64,000 bases of DNA from Lacisediminihabitans profunda (GCF_008040105.1 NZ_VRMG01000008.1:248001-312000); one strand, 5' to 3'; counted from the stretch's first letter, positions 8,443-18,137 are shown. Numbers and translations: made by a program. Notes: generated by a model from the letters alone, not told the origin.

Positions 8443-9438
8443 TCAGGCCGGCCCCACTGCACCGAGCGGCACGGGCGTCGCCCCCACGATGCGGGCGATG
8501 ATCTCGGAGACCGCGCCCGGGTCGAACGGATTGCCCCGGCCAGACACCCGGTTGGTGGGGATGAGTCGGTGGCTGAGCACCGGGATGGCGAGGGCGTCGA
8601 TGTCGTCGGGAAGCACGAACTCACGGCCATCGAGGGCCGCCCGGGCCTTCGCGGCGCGCACGAGCTGGAGTGTCGCCCGCGGACTCGCGCCGAGCCTCAG
8701 ATCCTCGTCGCGTCGCGTCGCCTGGGCGATGCTCACCGCGTACTGCTCGACCGCCCACGACACGAAAACTCCCCTCACGGTCTCGATCATGGCGATCAGC
8801 TGCACCGTGCTCACCACCGGTTCGAGGTCGTCGAGCGGGCTCGACGACTCCCTCCGGCGAAGCATCGCCAGTTCGGCGGCCTCGTCTGGATAGCCCATCG
8901 AGATGCGCATCATGAAGCGGTCGCGCTGCGCCTCGGGCAGCGGGTAGGTTCCCTCCATCTCGACCGGGTTCTGGGTCGCGATGACGGTGAACGGCGAGGC
9001 GAGGATCGAGGTCGTGCCGTCGACGGTGACCTGGCCCTCCTCCATGCTCTCGAGCAGCGCCGACTGGGTCTTCGGGCTCGCCCGGTTGATCTCGTCGCCG
9101 ATCACGATGTTCGCGAAGATCGGCCCGGGCTTGAACTCGAACTCGCGCTCCACCTGGTTGTAGATGGAGACACCGGTGATGTCAGAGGGAAGCAGGTCGG
9201 GGGTGAACTGGATGCGGTTGACTGTGCAGTCGACGGACTTGGCAAGCGCCCGAGCCAGCATGGTCTTGCCGACGCCCGGAACATCCTCGATCAGCACGTG
9301 CCCCTCGGCGAGCAGCGCCGTGAGTGCCATTTGAACGGCCTCGCGCTTGCCGTCGATCACGGTCTCGACTCGACGGATGATCTCGGCGCAGTTTCGATAG
9401 AAATCGTCGAGTGCCATGGCGTCGCTCGTGTTGTTCAC
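8443..9438 (-). CDS. moxR: MoxR-family AAA+ ATPase
   Basis: 331 aa. Walker A in EDVPGVGKTMLA (about residues 51-62), Walker B in IVIGDEINRA, sensor-like ATQNPVEMEGTYPLPEAQ and arginine finger region RFMMRI are all present. MoxR ATPases act as chaperones with VWA-domain partners, here the DUF58 product. The GTG at 9438 is preceded by AAGG at 6 nt; an upstream TTG at 9453 lacks a site. First gene of the operon and divergent from cofD with a 127-bp shared promoter region. Confidence 0.93.
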   Translation of the reverse strand: MNNTSDAMALDDFYRNCAEIIRRVETVIDGKREAVQMALTALLAEGHVLIEDVPGVGKTMLARALAKSVDCTVNRIQFTPDLLPSDITGVSIYNQVEREFEFKPGPIFANIVIGDEINRASPKTQSALLESMEEGQVTVDGTTSILASPFTVIATQNPVEMEGTYPLPEAQRDRFMMRISMGYPDEAAELAMLRRRESSSPLDDLEPVVSTVQLIAMIETVRGVFVSWAVEQYAVSIAQATRRDEDLRLGASPRATLQLVRAAKARAALDGREFVLPDDIDALAIPVLSHRLIPTNRVSGRGNPFDPGAVSEIIARIVGATPVPLGAVGPA

Positions 9439-9565
9439 CGTTGACCTTCGCAAAGCGTGTGGAGTACCTCTCGTGAGTCTGCCAGATGGACCGCTGAATT
9501 GCGGCTGGGAATCTGCCGTGCGCTCGTGGCCCGAACGCTGTCGGCGCAGCGGCTAGCGTTGACCC

Positions 9566-10549
9566 GTGAAAATTACCGTGCTCTCCGGCGGCGTCGGCGG
9601 CGCCCGCTTCATCCGCGGACTGCGCCAACACGTGCGGTCGGCCCTCCCCGACGGGGCGGCCGGCTCCACCGCCGAGCTCACCGCGATCGTGAACACCGGG
9701 GACGACATGTGGCTCACCGGGGTGCGGATCGCGCCCGACCTCGACTCGATCATGTACACCCTCGCCGGCGAGAACGACGAGGAGCGCGGCTGGGGTCGCA
9801 TCGGCGAGACCGAACGGGTGAGCGCCGAGCTTCGCGCCTACGGCGTCGGCTGGCCGTGGTTCACCCTCGGCGACCTCGACCTCGGCACGCACCTCGCCCG
9901 CACGTCGCTGCTGCGGGACGGGCTGCCGCTCAGCGAGGTGACCCGGCGCATCACCTCCCGCTGGGACCTCGGCGCGACGCTCCTGCCGGCGACCGACGAC
10001 GAGGTCGAGACGCATGTCGTCGTCGACGACGCCGGCACGTCGATGCACTTCCAGGAGTGGTGGACGCGGCATCGGGCGGCGCTGCCCGCCCGCGCGTTCG
10101 TGCAGCACCGGGTCGAGGCCGCCCGCCCCGCCCCCGGCGTACTCGAGGCGATCGGCTCCGCGGACGTGATCCTCGTCGCGCCGTCGAATCCCGTCGTCTC
10201 GATCGGCACCGTCCTCGGCATCCCGGGCATCCGCGAGGCCATCGCGGCTGCACCGGCGCCGGTGGTCGGCGTCTCCCCGATCATCGCGGGCGCCGTCGTG
10301 CGCGGCATGGCGGATGCCTGCCTGTCGGCGATCGGCGTCGCCACCTCGGCGCAGGCCGTGGCGGCGCACTACGGCGCGCGGTCGGCCGGCGGCCTGCTCG
10401 ACGCCTGGCTCGTCGACCAGGCGGATGCCGCCGCCGTTCCCGCGGTCGAGGCCGCCGGCATCCGCGCGACCGCGGTGCCGCTCTGGATGCGCGACCCGGA
10501 GTCGAGCGCGCGCCTCGCCGCCGACGCCCTCGCGTTCGCCACCCGGTAG
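9566..10549 (+). CDS. cofD: 2-phospho-L-lactate (or phosphoenolpyruvate) transferase, F420 biosynthesis
   Basis: 327 aa, equal to FbiA/CofD length. It transfers the phospho-acid moiety from the guanosine-linked precursor to the deazaflavin Fo, giving F420-0 or its dehydro form. Seen: LSGGVGGARFIRGL at the N-terminus and the NTGDDMWLTG motif around residue 50 that bind Fo and the nucleotide donor, plus the LVAPSNPVVSIG segment. GTG start, with TAGCGT at 9554-9559 leaving 6 nt before it, so the mRNA is probably leaderless. It is separated from fbiC by a 598-bp repeat-rich gap. Confidence 0.95.
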   Translation: MKITVLSGGVGGARFIRGLRQHVRSALPDGAAGSTAELTAIVNTGDDMWLTGVRIAPDLDSIMYTLAGENDEERGWGRIGETERVSAELRAYGVGWPWFTLGDLDLGTHLARTSLLRDGLPLSEVTRRITSRWDLGATLLPATDDEVETHVVVDDAGTSMHFQEWWTRHRAALPARAFVQHRVEAARPAPGVLEAIGSADVILVAPSNPVVSIGTVLGIPGIREAIAAAPAPVVGVSPIIAGAVVRGMADACLSAIGVATSAQAVAAHYGARSAGGLLDAWLVDQADAAAVPAVEAAGIRATAVPLWMRDPESSARLAADALAFATR

Positions 10550-10560
10550 TCTCGTCGCCC

Positions 10561-10605
10561 GCCGCCTCGGCCCCGCCGCCTCGGCCCACTCACCTCGGCC
10601 CACTC
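10561..10605. repeat. Degenerate CCTCGGCCC tandem array
   Basis: Three to four imperfect units beginning CCTCGGCCC (the last two read CCTCGGCCCACTCA and CCTCGGCCCACTCG) immediately after the cofD stop codon and running into repeat copy A. No function is evident. Confidence 0.5.
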
Positions 10606-10606
10606 G

Positions 10607-10697
10607 CGTTTCTCCGGAGGTTTGGTTCCCTGCCGGCCGTATCGAGTCCGAAACGCCCTATTTTTCACCCGTTGAGCCGCGATCCTCCGGAGAAACG
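10607..10697. repeat. CTCCGGAG-bounded palindromic element, copy A
   Basis: 91-bp unit bounded by CGTTTCTCCGGAGG (10607-10620) and CCTCCGGAGAAACG (10684-10697). The interior shares with copy B the words CCGTATCG, TCCGAAA/TCGAAAA, GCCC.ATTT and GTTGAGCCGC. The ends are perfect inverse complements, and each also contains the 8-bp palindrome CTCCGGAG. One of four copies in the window; no gene inside. Confidence 0.8.
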
Positions 10698-10761
10698 TGT
10701 GCGAGAGTCGCCGCCACGGCAGCGACCCGTCGCTCTGTTCCGACCCCGGCCCGCCGCATCC

Positions 10762-10817
10762 GGTTTCTCCTCCGCTCCGACGTTTCTCCTCCGCTTAGAC
10801 CTTCTCCTCCGCTCTGA
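10762..10817. repeat. GGAGAAAC-type iteron array next to copy B
   Basis: Three tandem units of 18-19 bp on the plus strand (TTTCTCCTCCGCTCCGACG and variants) lead directly into the left end of copy B. On the minus strand each unit begins with GGAGGAGAA, i.e. it restarts the element's own terminal sequence. Confidence 0.7.
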
Positions 10818-10907
10818 CGTTTCTCCGGAGGTTTTGTTCTGCGCGCGCCGTATCGCGGTCGAAAAGCCCGATTTCGCCTGGTTGAGCCGCAATCCTCCGG
10901 AGAAAGG
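10818..10907. repeat. CTCCGGAG-bounded palindromic element, copy B
   Basis: Second copy, about 90 bp, with ends CGTTTCTCCGGAGG (10818-10831) and CCTCCGGAGAAA (10894-10905). It is the closest relative of copy A along its whole length and in the same orientation, 120 bp away, in the same cofD-fbiC gap. Confidence 0.8.
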
Positions 10908-10918
10908 CGAGTTGGAGC

Positions 10919-11000
10919 GGGATGCCGCGAGCTGGAGCAGGGTGCAGCCGGGTGCAGCGCGATGCCGCGGGGTGCATCGGGGTGCATCGGGACGCAGCCG
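10919..11000. repeat. Decamer tandem array (GGGTGCAGCG-like)
   Basis: About eight imperfect 10-bp units such as GGGATGCCGC, GGGTGCAGCC, GGGTGCATCG (twice in a row) and GGACGCAGCC between copy B and the fbiC promoter. The rest of the gap to 11147 holds a possible -10 TAGACT at 11078-11083 and no ribosome site close to the fbiC ATG. Confidence 0.6.
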
Positions 11001-11147
11001 GTCGAGGTGAGTCGGGGCACGGCGCAGAGGCCGCGCCGCACAAGCCGCGCATTGTGCACGCCCGAAACATGCCGGCGTTAGACTGGCGGCGAATCTGGTT
11101 TCGCGCCCGGCTTTGGGCTCTTTCTTTCGATCAAGAAACGTTGAGCC

Positions 11148-13772
11148 ATGCCGGAATTCAGTGAAGAAGCCTTCGTCCCCAGCGCATCCGCCATCAGTCG
11201 TGCCCTGAAGCGCGCCGAGACCGGCGTGACGATCGACGCGACCGAGGCCGAGACCCTGCTGCACGCCCGGGGCGCCGACCTCGACCGCCTCCTGGTGGCG
11301 GCCGGTCGCGTTCGGGATGCCGGGCTGGAGCGGGCCGGGCGCCCCGGGGTGATCACCTACTCCCGCAAGGTCTTCATCCCGGTCACCCACCTCTGCCAGG
11401 ACCGCTGCCACTACTGCGCCTTCGTGAAGACTCCCGCGCAGCTCAAGTCCCAGGGCAAGGCGATGTTCATGTCGCCGGACGAGATCCTCGAAGTGGCCCG
11501 AAACGGGGCCGCCCTCGGCTGCAAGGAGGTGCTCTTCACCCTCGGCGACCGGCCGGAGGAGCGCTGGCCGGAGGCGCGGGAATGGCTGGATGCGAACGGC
11601 TACGACTCGACGGTCGCCTACCTGCGGGCGATGGCCGTGCGAATCCTCGAGGAGACCGGACTCCTCGTGCACATGAACCCGGGCGTCATGACCTGGGAGG
11701 AGATCCAGCGCCTCAAGCCCGTCTCGCCGTCGATGGGCATGATGCTCGAGACCACCTCGACTCGGCTCTTCACCGAGAAGGGCCAGGCCCACTACGGGTC
11801 GCCGGACAAGGACCCGGCCATCCGTCTCCGGGTGATCGAGGACGCCGGCCGCAGCAACGTGCCGTTCACCACCGGTCTGCTCCTCGGCATCGGCGAAACC
11901 TACGCCGAGAGAATCGAGGGGCTGTTCGCGATCCGCGCCGCGAGCCGGCGCCACGGGCACATCCAGGAAGTCATCATCCAGAACTTCCGGTCGAAGATGT
12001 CGACCGCGATGATGCGGCGCGAAGACTTGCCGGTAGAGGAATATATCGCCGCCGTGGCCGTGTCGCGCATCGTGCTCGGTCCGGGTGCCCGCCTCCAGGC
12101 ACCGCCGAACCTCACCGACGAGAACGAGCTGGCCATGCTCGTGCGCGCCGGCATCGACGACTGGGGCGGCGTGAGCCCGCTCACCCCCGACCACGTCAAC
12201 CCCGAGCGCCCCTGGCCGAACATCGACGAACTCGCCAGGCTCACGGATGCCGCGGGCTACACCCTGCGCGAGCGCCTCACCGTGCACCCGCACTACGTTC
12301 GCGCGGAGGAGCCGTGGCTCGACCCGCGGCTGCTCCCCCACATCCGCGCTCTCGCCACCCCCGACGGACTCGCCGTCGAGGGCCGGGTTCCGGTCGGACT
12401 GCCGTGGCAGGAGCCGGACCCCGAGTGGATCGGCTCCGGCCGGGTCAACCTCCACACCGAGATCGACACCGAGGGCCGCTCGACCGACCGGCGCAGCGAC
12501 TTCGAGGACGTCTACGGCGACTGGTCCGAGCTGCGCGAGACCGTGGGCGACACCCGACGACCGGTCGGCCACTCGGGCGACCCCGCCGTGCGCGCGGCGC
12601 TGTCCCGCGCCGAGACAGACCCGGCGGGGCTCAGCGACGCCGAGTACCTCGCGCTTCTCGGCGCAGAGGGGCAAGACCTGGATGCGCTCGCCAGCCTCGC
12701 CGACCGGGTGCGCCACGACACGGTCGGCGACCGCGTCGGCTACGTGGTCAATCGCAACATCAACTTCACCAACGTCTGCTACACCGGCTGTCGCTTCTGC
12801 GCCTTCGCGCAGCGCAAGACCGATGCCGACGCCTTCACTCTCTCCATGAAGCAGGTCGGCGACCGGGTGGACGAGGCCTGGAACATCGGGGCGACAGAGA
12901 TCTGCATGCAGGGCGGCATCCATCCCGACCTGCCCGGCACCGCCTACTTCGACCTCGCCCGGCAGGTGAAGGAACGCCAGCCCGGAATCCACCTTCACGC
13001 GTTCAGCCCGATGGAGATCGTGAACGGCGCGGCGCGCACCGGCCTCAGCTATCGGGACTTCCTGCTCGAGGCTCAGGCGGCCGGACTCGACACGATCCCG
13101 GGAACCGCCGCCGAGATCCTCGACGACGAGGTGCGCTGGGTGCTCACCAAGGGGAAGCTGCCGGCCGCGGCCTGGATCGACATCGTGTCGACCGCGCACA
13201 GCATCGGCATCCGCTCGAGCTCCACAATGATGTACGGCCACGTCGACAACCCCACCCACTGGGTCGGGCACCTGCGGACCCTGTCTCGCGTGCAGGACGA
13301 CACGGGCGGGTTCACCGAGTTCGTACTCCTGCCGTTCGTTCATATGAACTCACCGGTATATCTCGCCGGGGTCGCCCGTCCTGGCCCGACCGCCCAGGAG
13401 AATCGGGCGGTGCACGCGGTCGCGCGCCTCATGCTTCACGGCCGCATCGACCACATCCAGACCTCCTGGGTGAAGCTCGGCACGGAGGGCACGCAACTCA
13501 TGCTGCAGGGCGGCGCGGATGATGTGGGCGGCACCCTCATGGAGGAGACGATCAGCCGCATGGCCGGCGCCGACAACGGTTCGGAGAAGACCGTGGACGA
13601 GCTCGAGGAGCTCACCTCGGCGATCGGACGCGAAGCCTACCAGCGCACCACGACGTACGGCGAGCCGTCGGCGGAGCGGCGCGAGGTCGCGCGCCGGAAC
13701 GCGTCCACCGGCTACGCGTCGACGGGCAAGTCGCTTCGGCTGCTGCCGCTGGACGTGGTCAACTCGCGCTGA
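11148..13772 (+). CDS. fbiC: FbiC: fused CofG/CofH Fo synthase (7,8-didemethyl-8-hydroxy-5-deazariboflavin)
   Basis: 874 aa, the length of mycobacterial FbiC. It has two radical-SAM halves. The N-terminal CofG domain has the cluster motif C83-x3-C87-x2-C90 in [10 protein letters not shown]; the C-terminal CofH domain has C544-x3-C548-x2-C551 in VCYTGCRFC. Together they couple tyrosine to the flavin precursor 5-amino-6-ribitylamino-uracil to make Fo, the F420 chromophore. ATG start; a possible -10 TAGACT lies about 65 nt upstream and no clear Shine-Dalgarno is seen. Downstream, the rest of the F420 genes face it on the other strand across a hairpin. Confidence 0.97.
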   Translation: MPEFSEEAFVPSASAISRALKRAETGVTIDATEAETLLHARGADLDRLLVAAGRVRDAGLERAGRPGVITYSRKVFIPVTHLCQDRCHYCAFVKTPAQLKSQGKAMFMSPDEILEVARNGAALGCKEVLFTLGDRPEERWPEAREWLDANGYDSTVAYLRAMAVRILEETGLLVHMNPGVMTWEEIQRLKPVSPSMGMMLETTSTRLFTEKGQAHYGSPDKDPAIRLRVIEDAGRSNVPFTTGLLLGIGETYAERIEGLFAIRAASRRHGHIQEVIIQNFRSKMSTAMMRREDLPVEEYIAAVAVSRIVLGPGARLQAPPNLTDENELAMLVRAGIDDWGGVSPLTPDHVNPERPWPNIDELARLTDAAGYTLRERLTVHPHYVRAEEPWLDPRLLPHIRALATPDGLAVEGRVPVGLPWQEPDPEWIGSGRVNLHTEIDTEGRSTDRRSDFEDVYGDWSELRETVGDTRRPVGHSGDPAVRAALSRAETDPAGLSDAEYLALLGAEGQDLDALASLADRVRHDTVGDRVGYVVNRNINFTNVCYTGCRFCAFAQRKTDADAFTLSMKQVGDRVDEAWNIGATEICMQGGIHPDLPGTAYFDLARQVKERQPGIHLHAFSPMEIVNGAARTGLSYRDFLLEAQAAGLDTIPGTAAEILDDEVRWVLTKGKLPAAAWIDIVSTAHSIGIRSSSTMMYGHVDNPTHWVGHLRTLSRVQDDTGGFTEFVLLPFVHMNSPVYLAGVARPGPTAQENRAVHAVARLMLHGRIDHIQTSWVKLGTEGTQLMLQGGADDVGGTLMEETISRMAGADNGSEKTVDELEELTSAIGREAYQRTTTYGEPSAERREVARRNASTGYASTGKSLRLLPLDVVNSR

Positions 13773-13902
13773 TCGAGCGCGCTCTCCTTCGCGCTGCGGG
13801 CGAGGCAGCGCAAGCCCGAGCAACACCAGCCCACCGAGCGCGGCAACCGGCACGCGTCCCCTGCGGTTCACTCCCGGCGAGTCACTCCAGGGATCGAACC
13901 CG

Positions 13903-13962
13903 GTGAGGTGCCCAGATTCGTCGCATCTGCCGCCGACATAGCGGCAGATGTGGGCACCTCAC
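13903..13962. terminator. Double-stem 60-bp hairpin between convergent fbiC and cofC
   Basis: The outer stem GTGAGGTGCCCA/TGGGCACCTCAC is a perfect 12 bp; the inner stem CATCTGCCGC/GCGGCAGATG is a perfect 10 bp. No T-run follows. Its position between two genes that end facing each other fits a bidirectional terminator. The rest of the 13773-14004 gap shows nothing else recognisable. Confidence 0.65.
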
Positions 13963-14004
13963 CCACCGCGACCATGGCGCGGCAAGGTCGAGCGGGCACC
14001 CGCC

Positions 14005-14622
14005 TCACAAGCCGCGGAACGCGGCCGCCGTCCGCACACCCAGCCGCCCGGCCAACTCCCGAAGCTCCTCGAGCGTGTCGACGTCCCGCCGCAGGCCCGA
14101 AGCTGCGGAAACGGGGAGCACGACGTACCCCGCGGCGGCGTGCGCGGCCGCCGAACCGATGCCGAAGGCGGGCGCATGCGTCGCCGGGCTCAGTGCCGTG
14201 ATGAGGGTGGTTCCCGTGCCGTCCGCATCCGCCACCATCGCCCGCGGATGAGCGGCCGCGAGCCCGAGGGCCTGCCCGAGTTCCTCCGCGCTGAGGGCCG
14301 GCAGGTCGCCGAGAAGGATCGCTACCCCCTCGCCCATTGCGGACCGGGCCGTCGCACGTTCGATGCCCTGCGCGATCGCCGAAGTCAGCCCCGGCGGGCC
14401 CGCCTCCACGACGACGGTAGCGCCGATCCCGGCGAAGTCCGCTGAGGCCTCGGACGACGTGACCACGAGCACCCCCAGCACTCCCGGGGTGGCGAGAGCG
14501 GCCTCCACGGTGTCGAGAGCGATGGCCCGTGCGAGCGATGCGTGCGCGCCGGGCGACCCGCCGAACCGGGACTTCGCGTCCGCCGTGCCCTTCACCGGCA
14601 CGACGACCCACCAGTCAGTCAC
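14005..14622 (-). CDS. cofC: 2-phospho-L-lactate (or PEP) guanylyltransferase, F420 biosynthesis
   Basis: 205 aa. CofC/FbiD activates phospholactate or PEP with GTP to make the donor used by CofD. Features: N-terminal [15 protein letters not shown] nucleotide-binding loop, the [17 protein letters not shown] segment with the acidic GDLP motif, and [10 protein letters not shown] near residue 150. GTG at 14622 overlaps the cofE stop by 8 nt (14615-14622), which implies translational coupling; an open frame further upstream merely runs through cofE. Last gene of the mug-LLM-cofE-cofC run. Confidence 0.93.
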   Translation of the reverse strand: MTDWWVVVPVKGTADAKSRFGGSPGAHASLARAIALDTVEAALATPGVLGVLVVTSSEASADFAGIGATVVVEAGPPGLTSAIAQGIERATARSAMGEGVAILLGDLPALSAEELGQALGLAAAHPRAMVADADGTGTTLITALSPATHAPAFGIGSAAAHAAAGYVVLPVSAASGLRRDVDTLEELRELAGRLGVRTAAAFRGL

Positions 14623-15370
14623 GCGCCGCGCGCCCTGCGTCGAAACCCTGGTGCCAGGCCTCATCGGTGCCCAGCCGGAACATGTCCTTCTCCGACGGTC
14701 GAACCAGCACCCGGGCGCCCGGCGCCGCCTCATCGAGCAGGTGCCCCATCCCTCGCACGACGGCCACCGGCAGCCCGCTGGCCTTGCGCTTCACGAGGTC
14801 GGCCGCCGCCGCGATCTCGTCGCCCACCGCGGGCAGGGTGACCTCGAGGGATCGGCCCTGAGCGTCGGTCGAGCCGCGCAGATCCTCGAGCACCACGACC
14901 CCGCTCGCACCGATCGCGACGTCCGTCTGGCCCTCACGCCAGGCTCGGCCGAGCGTGTCGGTGATGATCACGCCGAGTCGGAGCCCGAAGCGTGCAGACA
15001 GGACGGAACGGATGACGCGGGCCGAGGCATCCGGGTCCACCGGCAGCAGCAGGACGGTTCCGTGCGGCGTGTTGGAGGCGTCGACGCCGGCGGCGGCTCC
15101 CACCACCCCGAGCCGGTTCTCCACGATCCGGGTGACCCCGCCGGGGTAGGCGCGCGTCGCCACGACGCGCACGGTCTCGTCGGTGATCGCCTGCTCCCGA
15201 TCCAGCGCAGAGATCATGCGGCCCTCGGCCTTCGACACGACCTTGGAGGTGACGGCGAGGATGTCGCCGTCCTGCAGGCGGCCCTCGGCAGCGTCGCCGA
15301 TGATCGACGCGAGGTCGTCGCCGGAGACGATCTCGGCGATTCCGTCGAGGGCGAAGACGGAGAGCATCAT
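14615..15370 (-). CDS. cofE: F420-0:gamma-glutamyl ligase, single-domain CofE
   Basis: 251 aa. Adds L-glutamate(s) to F420-0 using GTP. The protein matches the CofE core only ([51 protein letters not shown]); it lacks the C-terminal nitroreductase-like domain that mycobacterial FbiB carries. The start is ATG at 15370, giving a 4-nt ATGA overlap with the LLM stop; an immediate second ATG at 15367 is possible. Without the FbiB domain, dehydro-F420 reduction would need another protein or a phospholactate route. Confidence 0.94.
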   Translation of the reverse strand: MMLSVFALDGIAEIVSGDDLASIIGDAAEGRLQDGDILAVTSKVVSKAEGRMISALDREQAITDETVRVVATRAYPGGVTRIVENRLGVVGAAAGVDASNTPHGTVLLLPVDPDASARVIRSVLSARFGLRLGVIITDTLGRAWREGQTDVAIGASGVVVLEDLRGSTDAQGRSLEVTLPAVGDEIAAAADLVKRKASGLPVAVVRGMGHLLDEAAPGARVLVRPSEKDMFRLGTDEAWHQGFDAGRAARD

Positions 15371-16374
15371 CGGGTGAGCGCCGGCAGCACGTCGCGGGCG
15401 AAGACGTCGATCCACTCGCGCTGGTTGCGGCCGGCGTTGTGCAGGTAGATGCGGTCGAAGCCGAGGTCGAGGTAGCGCTGGATATGTGCGCGGTGCGCGT
15501 CCGGCTGCTCGGACACGAGCATCCTGCCCTCGAAGTCCTCCGCTCGCACGAGCCGGGCGAGCTGTTCGAACTCGAAGGGCGAGCGGATGTCGGAGCGCGG
15601 GAACCGCATCCCGCCGTTCGGCCACTCCGTGATCGCGTTGGTCATCGCCTCGCCGGCGGTGGGCGCCCAACTGAGGTGCAGGCGCAGCACCTTGAGGCTG
15701 CGGGACGGGTCCTTGCCCACCTCCCGCGCCCCCTCGTCGAAGCGGTCGAGGAGCGCGGCGATCTTCTCGATCGGTGCCCCGTCCACGATGAGCCCGTCGA
15801 CCACGCGGCCCGCGCGTTTGGCCGTGACCGGCCCAGAGGTGGCCACGAGGATCGGCGGCGGCGCGTCCGGCATCGTCCACAGCCTGGACGACTCGAGCTT
15901 GAAGAACGTGCCGGAGTGCTTCGCGTCCCGGCCGGCCGCGGAGGCGGTGAAGAGCTTGTTGATCACGTCGACGGCCTCGAACATCCGGTTGATGCGCTCG
16001 GCGGTCTCCGGCCAGTAGGCCCCGGTGACATGCTCGTCGATCGCCTCCCCCGAACCGATGCCGAGCCAGTGTCGACCGGGATACATCGCCTCAAGCGTGG
16101 CGCTCGCCTGGGCGACCATGGCCGGATGCCAGCGAAAGGTCGGCACGGTCATGCCGGTACCGAGGTCCCCGGACGTGGTCTGCCCGAGGGCGCCGAGCAC
16201 GTTCCAGACGAAGCTCGCGTGCCCCTGCCGCGGAACCCAGGGCTGGAAGCGGTCGGCCGCCATGGTGCCGGCGAAGCCGTTCCGCTCGGCGTGGGTGCTC
16301 AGTTCGATGATCTCGGTGGGGTGGAACTGCTCCAGCATGGCGGCGTAGCCGATGTGGGGCGATGTGGGGGGCAT
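15367..16374 (-). CDS. F420-dependent LLM-class oxidoreductase
   Basis: 335 aa, luciferase-like TIM barrel ([57 protein letters not shown]). The group is related to F420-dependent glucose-6-phosphate dehydrogenase, but substrate cannot be told from sequence. ATG at 16374 chosen; upstream sequence belongs to the DNA glycosylase gene, 4 nt away. Translationally coupled to cofE by ATGA, so the enzyme is probably made together with the cofactor pathway. Confidence 0.88.
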   Translation of the reverse strand: MPPTSPHIGYAAMLEQFHPTEIIELSTHAERNGFAGTMAADRFQPWVPRQGHASFVWNVLGALGQTTSGDLGTGMTVPTFRWHPAMVAQASATLEAMYPGRHWLGIGSGEAIDEHVTGAYWPETAERINRMFEAVDVINKLFTASAAGRDAKHSGTFFKLESSRLWTMPDAPPPILVATSGPVTAKRAGRVVDGLIVDGAPIEKIAALLDRFDEGAREVGKDPSRSLKVLRLHLSWAPTAGEAMTNAITEWPNGGMRFPRSDIRSPFEFEQLARLVRAEDFEGRMLVSEQPDAHRAHIQRYLDLGFDRIYLHNAGRNQREWIDVFARDVLPALTR

Positions 16375-16378
16375 GCCT

Positions 16379-16975
16379 CTATTCTCGCGTGCCGGGCGAC
16401 GGCCGGGCGAAGACGAGGATCCCGGCCGCCAGCGCGACCTCGCGATAGGCGTCACCGAGGTCGGCGAGGCTCGAGTGGGCGTTGAGCCCGCTCGGATTCG
16501 GCACCACCCACAGCTGGGCGCCACCGATCGTCTCGGGCTGCCGACCGACGAGCGCCTGGCGGCGACCGAAGGCGATGCGGTAGGCGGTGATGCCGAGCAT
16601 CGCGACCGCCGCCGGGCGGAGGCTCTCCACGCGCACCGCCAGGGCCGCGGCCCCGGCCTTCAACTGCTCGTCGTCCAGTTCGTCCGCTCGGCGCGTCGCG
16701 CCCGGCACGAGGCTCGTGATGCCGACTCCCCGGGCTATCAGGTGCTCGCGGTCGGCGGGATCCAGCCCCTCCGAGGCGTCGATCACGCGGTCCACGATTC
16801 CCGCGCGGAAGAGCGCCGGGTAGAAACGGTTGCCGCGCCGACCGAAGTGCGCCTGGACGGCCGCGGTGCGCAGGCCGGGATTGATGCCGACGAAGAGCAG
16901 GCGGAGGCCGGGACCGACGAGATCGGGCAGCGTTCGCCCGCGGAAGGAGTCCAGTTCGGCCGCAGAGATTCCCAC
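16379..16975 (-). CDS. mug: G/U(T) mismatch-specific DNA glycosylase (Mug/TDG family)
   Basis: 198 aa. Removes uracil or thymine from G mismatches. The catalytic-pocket motif LFVGINPGLRTA is near residues 28-39 and the DNA-insertion loop NPSGLNAH near residue 160. GTG start, with TAGGGT at 16982-16987 leaving 6 nt before it, so probably leaderless. First gene of the operon that continues into the LLM enzyme and cofE/cofC; no functional link to F420 is known, so this is likely a convenience operon. Confidence 0.9.
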   Translation of the reverse strand: MGISAAELDSFRGRTLPDLVGPGLRLLFVGINPGLRTAAVQAHFGRRGNRFYPALFRAGIVDRVIDASEGLDPADREHLIARGVGITSLVPGATRRADELDDEQLKAGAAALAVRVESLRPAAVAMLGITAYRIAFGRRQALVGRQPETIGGAQLWVVPNPSGLNAHSSLADLGDAYREVALAAGILVFARPSPGTRE

Positions 16976-17009
16976 CCCTGCACCCTACGGCACGGCCCAG
17001 GCGGCAGGA

Positions 17010-17369
17010 TCAGTTCTCGAGGTCCCTCGCGCGCAACTCGGCCTCGAGCCGTCGGATGCGGTCCTCATTCTCGCTGTCGCGGATCTCCCGTTCGAGCGCC
17101 TCGATTTCACGCTCGGTGCTGCTGCTGCTCGGCAGCGGCACCGGCGTCTCCCGCCGCCGCGGGTCGCCGAAGCTCCCCCGGTCGACGACCTGGGGACGCT
17201 CCCGGCCGATGGCGAACCACACGATCGAGCCGACCAGCGGCAACAGGATCACGATCAGGAGCCACAGCGTCTTGTCGAGATGCCGGATGCGCCCCTGGTC
17301 GGAGCCGATGATGTCGACGAGGGCGGCGATCACGATTCCGAGGACCACAAGGGGCAGGATGAGGTACAT
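17010..17369 (-). CDS. PLDc_N-domain membrane protein with C-terminal coiled coil
   Basis: 119 aa. Two membrane helices at residues about 2-20 and 35-53 with the family motif TLWLLIVILLPLVGSIVW, then a cytoplasmic tail containing a charged probable coiled coil (TEREIEALEREIRDSENE). This is the phospholipase-D N-terminal-type helical hairpin found alone in many actinobacterial small proteins; no catalytic HKD motif is present. ATG at 17369, with TAAGAT at 17376-17381 6 nt upstream, so probably leaderless. Role unknown. Confidence 0.8.
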   Translation of the reverse strand: MYLILPLVVLGIVIAALVDIIGSDQGRIRHLDKTLWLLIVILLPLVGSIVWFAIGRERPQVVDRGSFGDPRRRETPVPLPSSSSTEREIEALEREIRDSENEDRIRRLEAELRARDLEN

Positions 17370-17836
17370 GAGGCGATCTTAGGGAATCAAGGGGCCGATG
17401 ACGAGGCTCGATCGGCTCGAATTCGACGATTGTTCGATTGATCGAATTTTTCCTTGCGTGCCGGTCGCTCCTGCCGGTACGGTGATCAAGCGCCATCGTC
17501 GAAAGGAGGCCAGCGTGTACACCACAGATATTCCGGGAATGTCCCGAATCCCCGCCGGCTTCGTCGGCGTCCCCACCGCCTGATCGGCTAGCGCCGCTTC
17601 CCTCGGAAGCACATTCCGCCACCGGTCCTGACGGTGGTGACGCTCTCGAAGCCCGTCCCGGCAGGCCTCAACGCGGCGATCATCGTCGCGCCTGCTCGGG
17701 TCCACCACCCCGCACGGCACCGTCACCGACGCGCCGTCCCATCCGCCGCTCTCGGAGCGGCTCCCGCCGCACCGGGCGACGGCGAACGCAACCGCGTTCG
17801 CGCGCGCCCGCTGCCGCACGCAGAGGAACATCACGA
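17370..17836. other. Gap with AT-rich palindromes and candidate small frames
   Basis: The AT-rich patch 17411-17450 contains TCGAATTCGA (17417-17426) and TTCGATTGATCGAA (17433-17446), which look like regulator sites. A GTG-started 22-codon frame with a strong AAAGGAGG follows at 17515-17583. A second frame, 17634-17840, ends overlapping the ATG at 17837; it is rich in Ala, Arg, His and Pro and I cannot tell whether it is coding. Confidence 0.4.
17515..17583 (+). CDS. Candidate 22-aa peptide with strong ribosome site
   Basis: GTG start preceded by AAAGGAGG (17502-17509) at 5 nt, the best Shine-Dalgarno in this part of the window, followed by VYTTDIPGMSRIPAGFVGVP and two more codons before TGA. 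It is not a recognised family. Its position ahead of the 93-aa gene could make it a leader or a microprotein. Support rests only on the ribosome site and the plausible frame. Confidence 0.35.
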   Translation: MYTTDIPGMSRIPAGFVGVPTA

Positions 17837-18118
17837 ATGAATAGCACCGCGTCTCACAATGCCGTGTCGACCACTCCCGGTCGCCACGATCATCCGCCCC
17901 AATCCCGGCAGTACCGTCGGGAGCGCCCCGCTCGTCGGGTGAGCCTGCTCGACCGGGCAGCGCTGCACCTCGGCGTGGCCCTGATCAAGTGGGGGCGCCG
18001 TCCGCTCGACGTCGAGTCGCGCGAGAGGCGTGCCCGCCGCGTCGAGCAGCAGATCGCCCGCCTCGAGCGCGAGCGCGCCACCGAACGGTGGGTCCGGCTC
18101 AACCTGCCGCAGCGCTGA
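17837..18118 (+). CDS. Small basic protein of unknown function
   Basis: 93 aa, ATG at 17837. A disordered, basic N-terminal third is followed by an amphipathic core VSLLDRAALHLGVALIKWGRRP and an Arg/Glu-rich helix. I recall similar short proteins carrying the LLDRAALHLG...W.RRP pattern in actinobacteria but know no assigned function. There is no catalytic motif or signal peptide. It may be co-transcribed with the small frames upstream, whose last stop overlaps its start codon. Confidence 0.6.
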   Translation: MNSTASHNAVSTTPGRHDHPPQSRQYRRERPARRVSLLDRAALHLGVALIKWGRRPLDVESRERRARRVEQQIARLERERATERWVRLNLPQR

Positions 18119-18137
18119 TGAAGGCGGATGCGACGGA

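Noticed and set aside
10762-10817. CRISPR-like array
   Set aside because: Units are contiguous with no unique spacers, and no cas genes are present in the window.
10665-13343. 892-codon open frame on the minus strand
   Set aside because: It is antisense to fbiC, whose radical-SAM motifs and family match fix the coding strand; the frame also reads through the intergenic repeats.
17417-17446. LexA (SOS) box reading of the TTCGA palindromes
   Set aside because: The half-sites do not match the actinobacterial consensus TCGAAC-N4-GTTCGA at enough positions.
17379-17834. 151-codon frame on the minus strand near 17.4-17.8 kb
   Set aside because: Composition is uneven and Arg-rich, no start signal is seen, and it opposes the ribosome site at 17502.
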